Below the pieces are notes generated by a model. That model had not been told where the DNA came from. It searched no databases and was given only the letters and a program-made list of their open reading frames with translations. A stretch of DNA of 15,195 bases from assembly GCA_902489135.1 (NCBI GenBank), contig CABTYW010000047.1, positions 1 to 15,195 of the forward strand. The letters run 5' to 3'. This DNA is from an uncultured Synergistaceae bacterium. Lineage in GTDB: Bacteria; Synergistota; Synergistia; Synergistales; Dethiosulfovibrionaceae. The translations under genes were made by a program, and so were the position numbers. How positions within the stretch are numbered: the first letter of the stretch is position 1; every line of letters starts with the position of its first letter. This document shows positions 15,004 to 15,195 of the stretch, in pieces.

Positions 15004-15195
15004 TTAATTATTTCCTCTCATTTTATCAACGTAATATTCTTTAATCTTATCAAAAGTTTCAAGTGCATGGAGAATACAGTCATCCATATTATAATAGCGG
15101 AACTCTGCCAGCCTGCCGCACAAAAACAAGCCTTCAAACATGGCTGAAGCGTTTTTATATTTTTGATATCTCGCCTTTGTCTTCTCATATAATCA
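15004..15195 (-). CDS. glf: UDP-galactopyranose mutase-like protein, C-terminal part only
   Basis: The last 62 codons of a gene entering from the right end. The product ends LFLCGRLAEFRYYNMDDCIL, then about 22 residues to the TAA at 15004-15006. The GRLAEFRYYNMDD block is the C-terminal hallmark of UDP-galactopyranose mutase (Glf), the FAD enzyme that makes UDP-galactofuranose for surface glycans. The TAA is immediately followed by the ATG of the RgpF gene, so the two are probably translationally coupled. Oddly, the outermost codon in this frame (15193-15195) reads TGA, just before LYEKTKARYQKY. This means an edge artefact, a frameshift or a broken gene; more sequence on the right is needed to tell. 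Confidence 0.65.

Overview
The window looks like the edge of a chromosomal contig from a diderm anaerobe, most likely a member of the Synergistota (relatives of Pyramidobacter or Jonquetella). This placement is an inference. It rests on the gene set (secreted C69 dipeptidase beside an IT/TRAP-like permease and a desuccinylase-like deacylase, and a DUF1659/DUF2922 pair) and on the GC-rich coding style. No database search was possible; the 16S at the left end would settle it.

Left part (1-4340). A 16S rRNA gene runs leftward out of the window. Its 3' end is missing, but its promoter is clear (TTGCTT-17-TATATT). Divergent from it is a class A penicillin-binding protein with its own promoter (TTGACG-16-TAGAAT). 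That promoter overlaps the first in-frame ATG, so the real start is the ATG at 1695. A strong terminator follows the gene. After it comes about 310 bases without a gene but with nested inverted repeats, a candidate structured RNA.

Middle (4341-10720, all minus strand). A lone Tcmp/LCMT-type SAM methyltransferase has its own promoter, and a perfect 8-bp dyad overlaps the -10. To its right is a likely operon, read right to left: DUF6305-like lipoprotein, 12-TM-type IT/TRAP-like permease, 61-residue two-helix membrane protein, membrane-anchored AstE/AspA-type zinc deacylase, secreted C69 dipeptidase, then a strong terminator. The simplest reading is capture, import and envelope-side hydrolysis of peptides or N-acylated amino acids.

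Right-centre (10720-12720). About 850 bases show no convincing gene but contain one perfect 14-bp hairpin. A plus-strand cluster follows: a small membrane-anchored M15A-type peptidase, a DUF1659 protein and a DUF2922 protein. All three have nearly identical, very strong ribosome-binding sites. Two GC-rich hairpins lie downstream.

Right end (12778-15195, minus strand, visibly more A+T-rich). This is the end of a surface-polysaccharide locus: the C-terminus of a UDP-galactopyranose mutase-like protein, directly abutting a rhamnan-synthesis F (RgpF) family protein. Beyond the amber stop of the RgpF gene the same frame continues as protein-like sequence for about 107 codons, broken only by a TGA TGA pair. 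This is a hidden coding remnant or an interrupted C-terminal extension.
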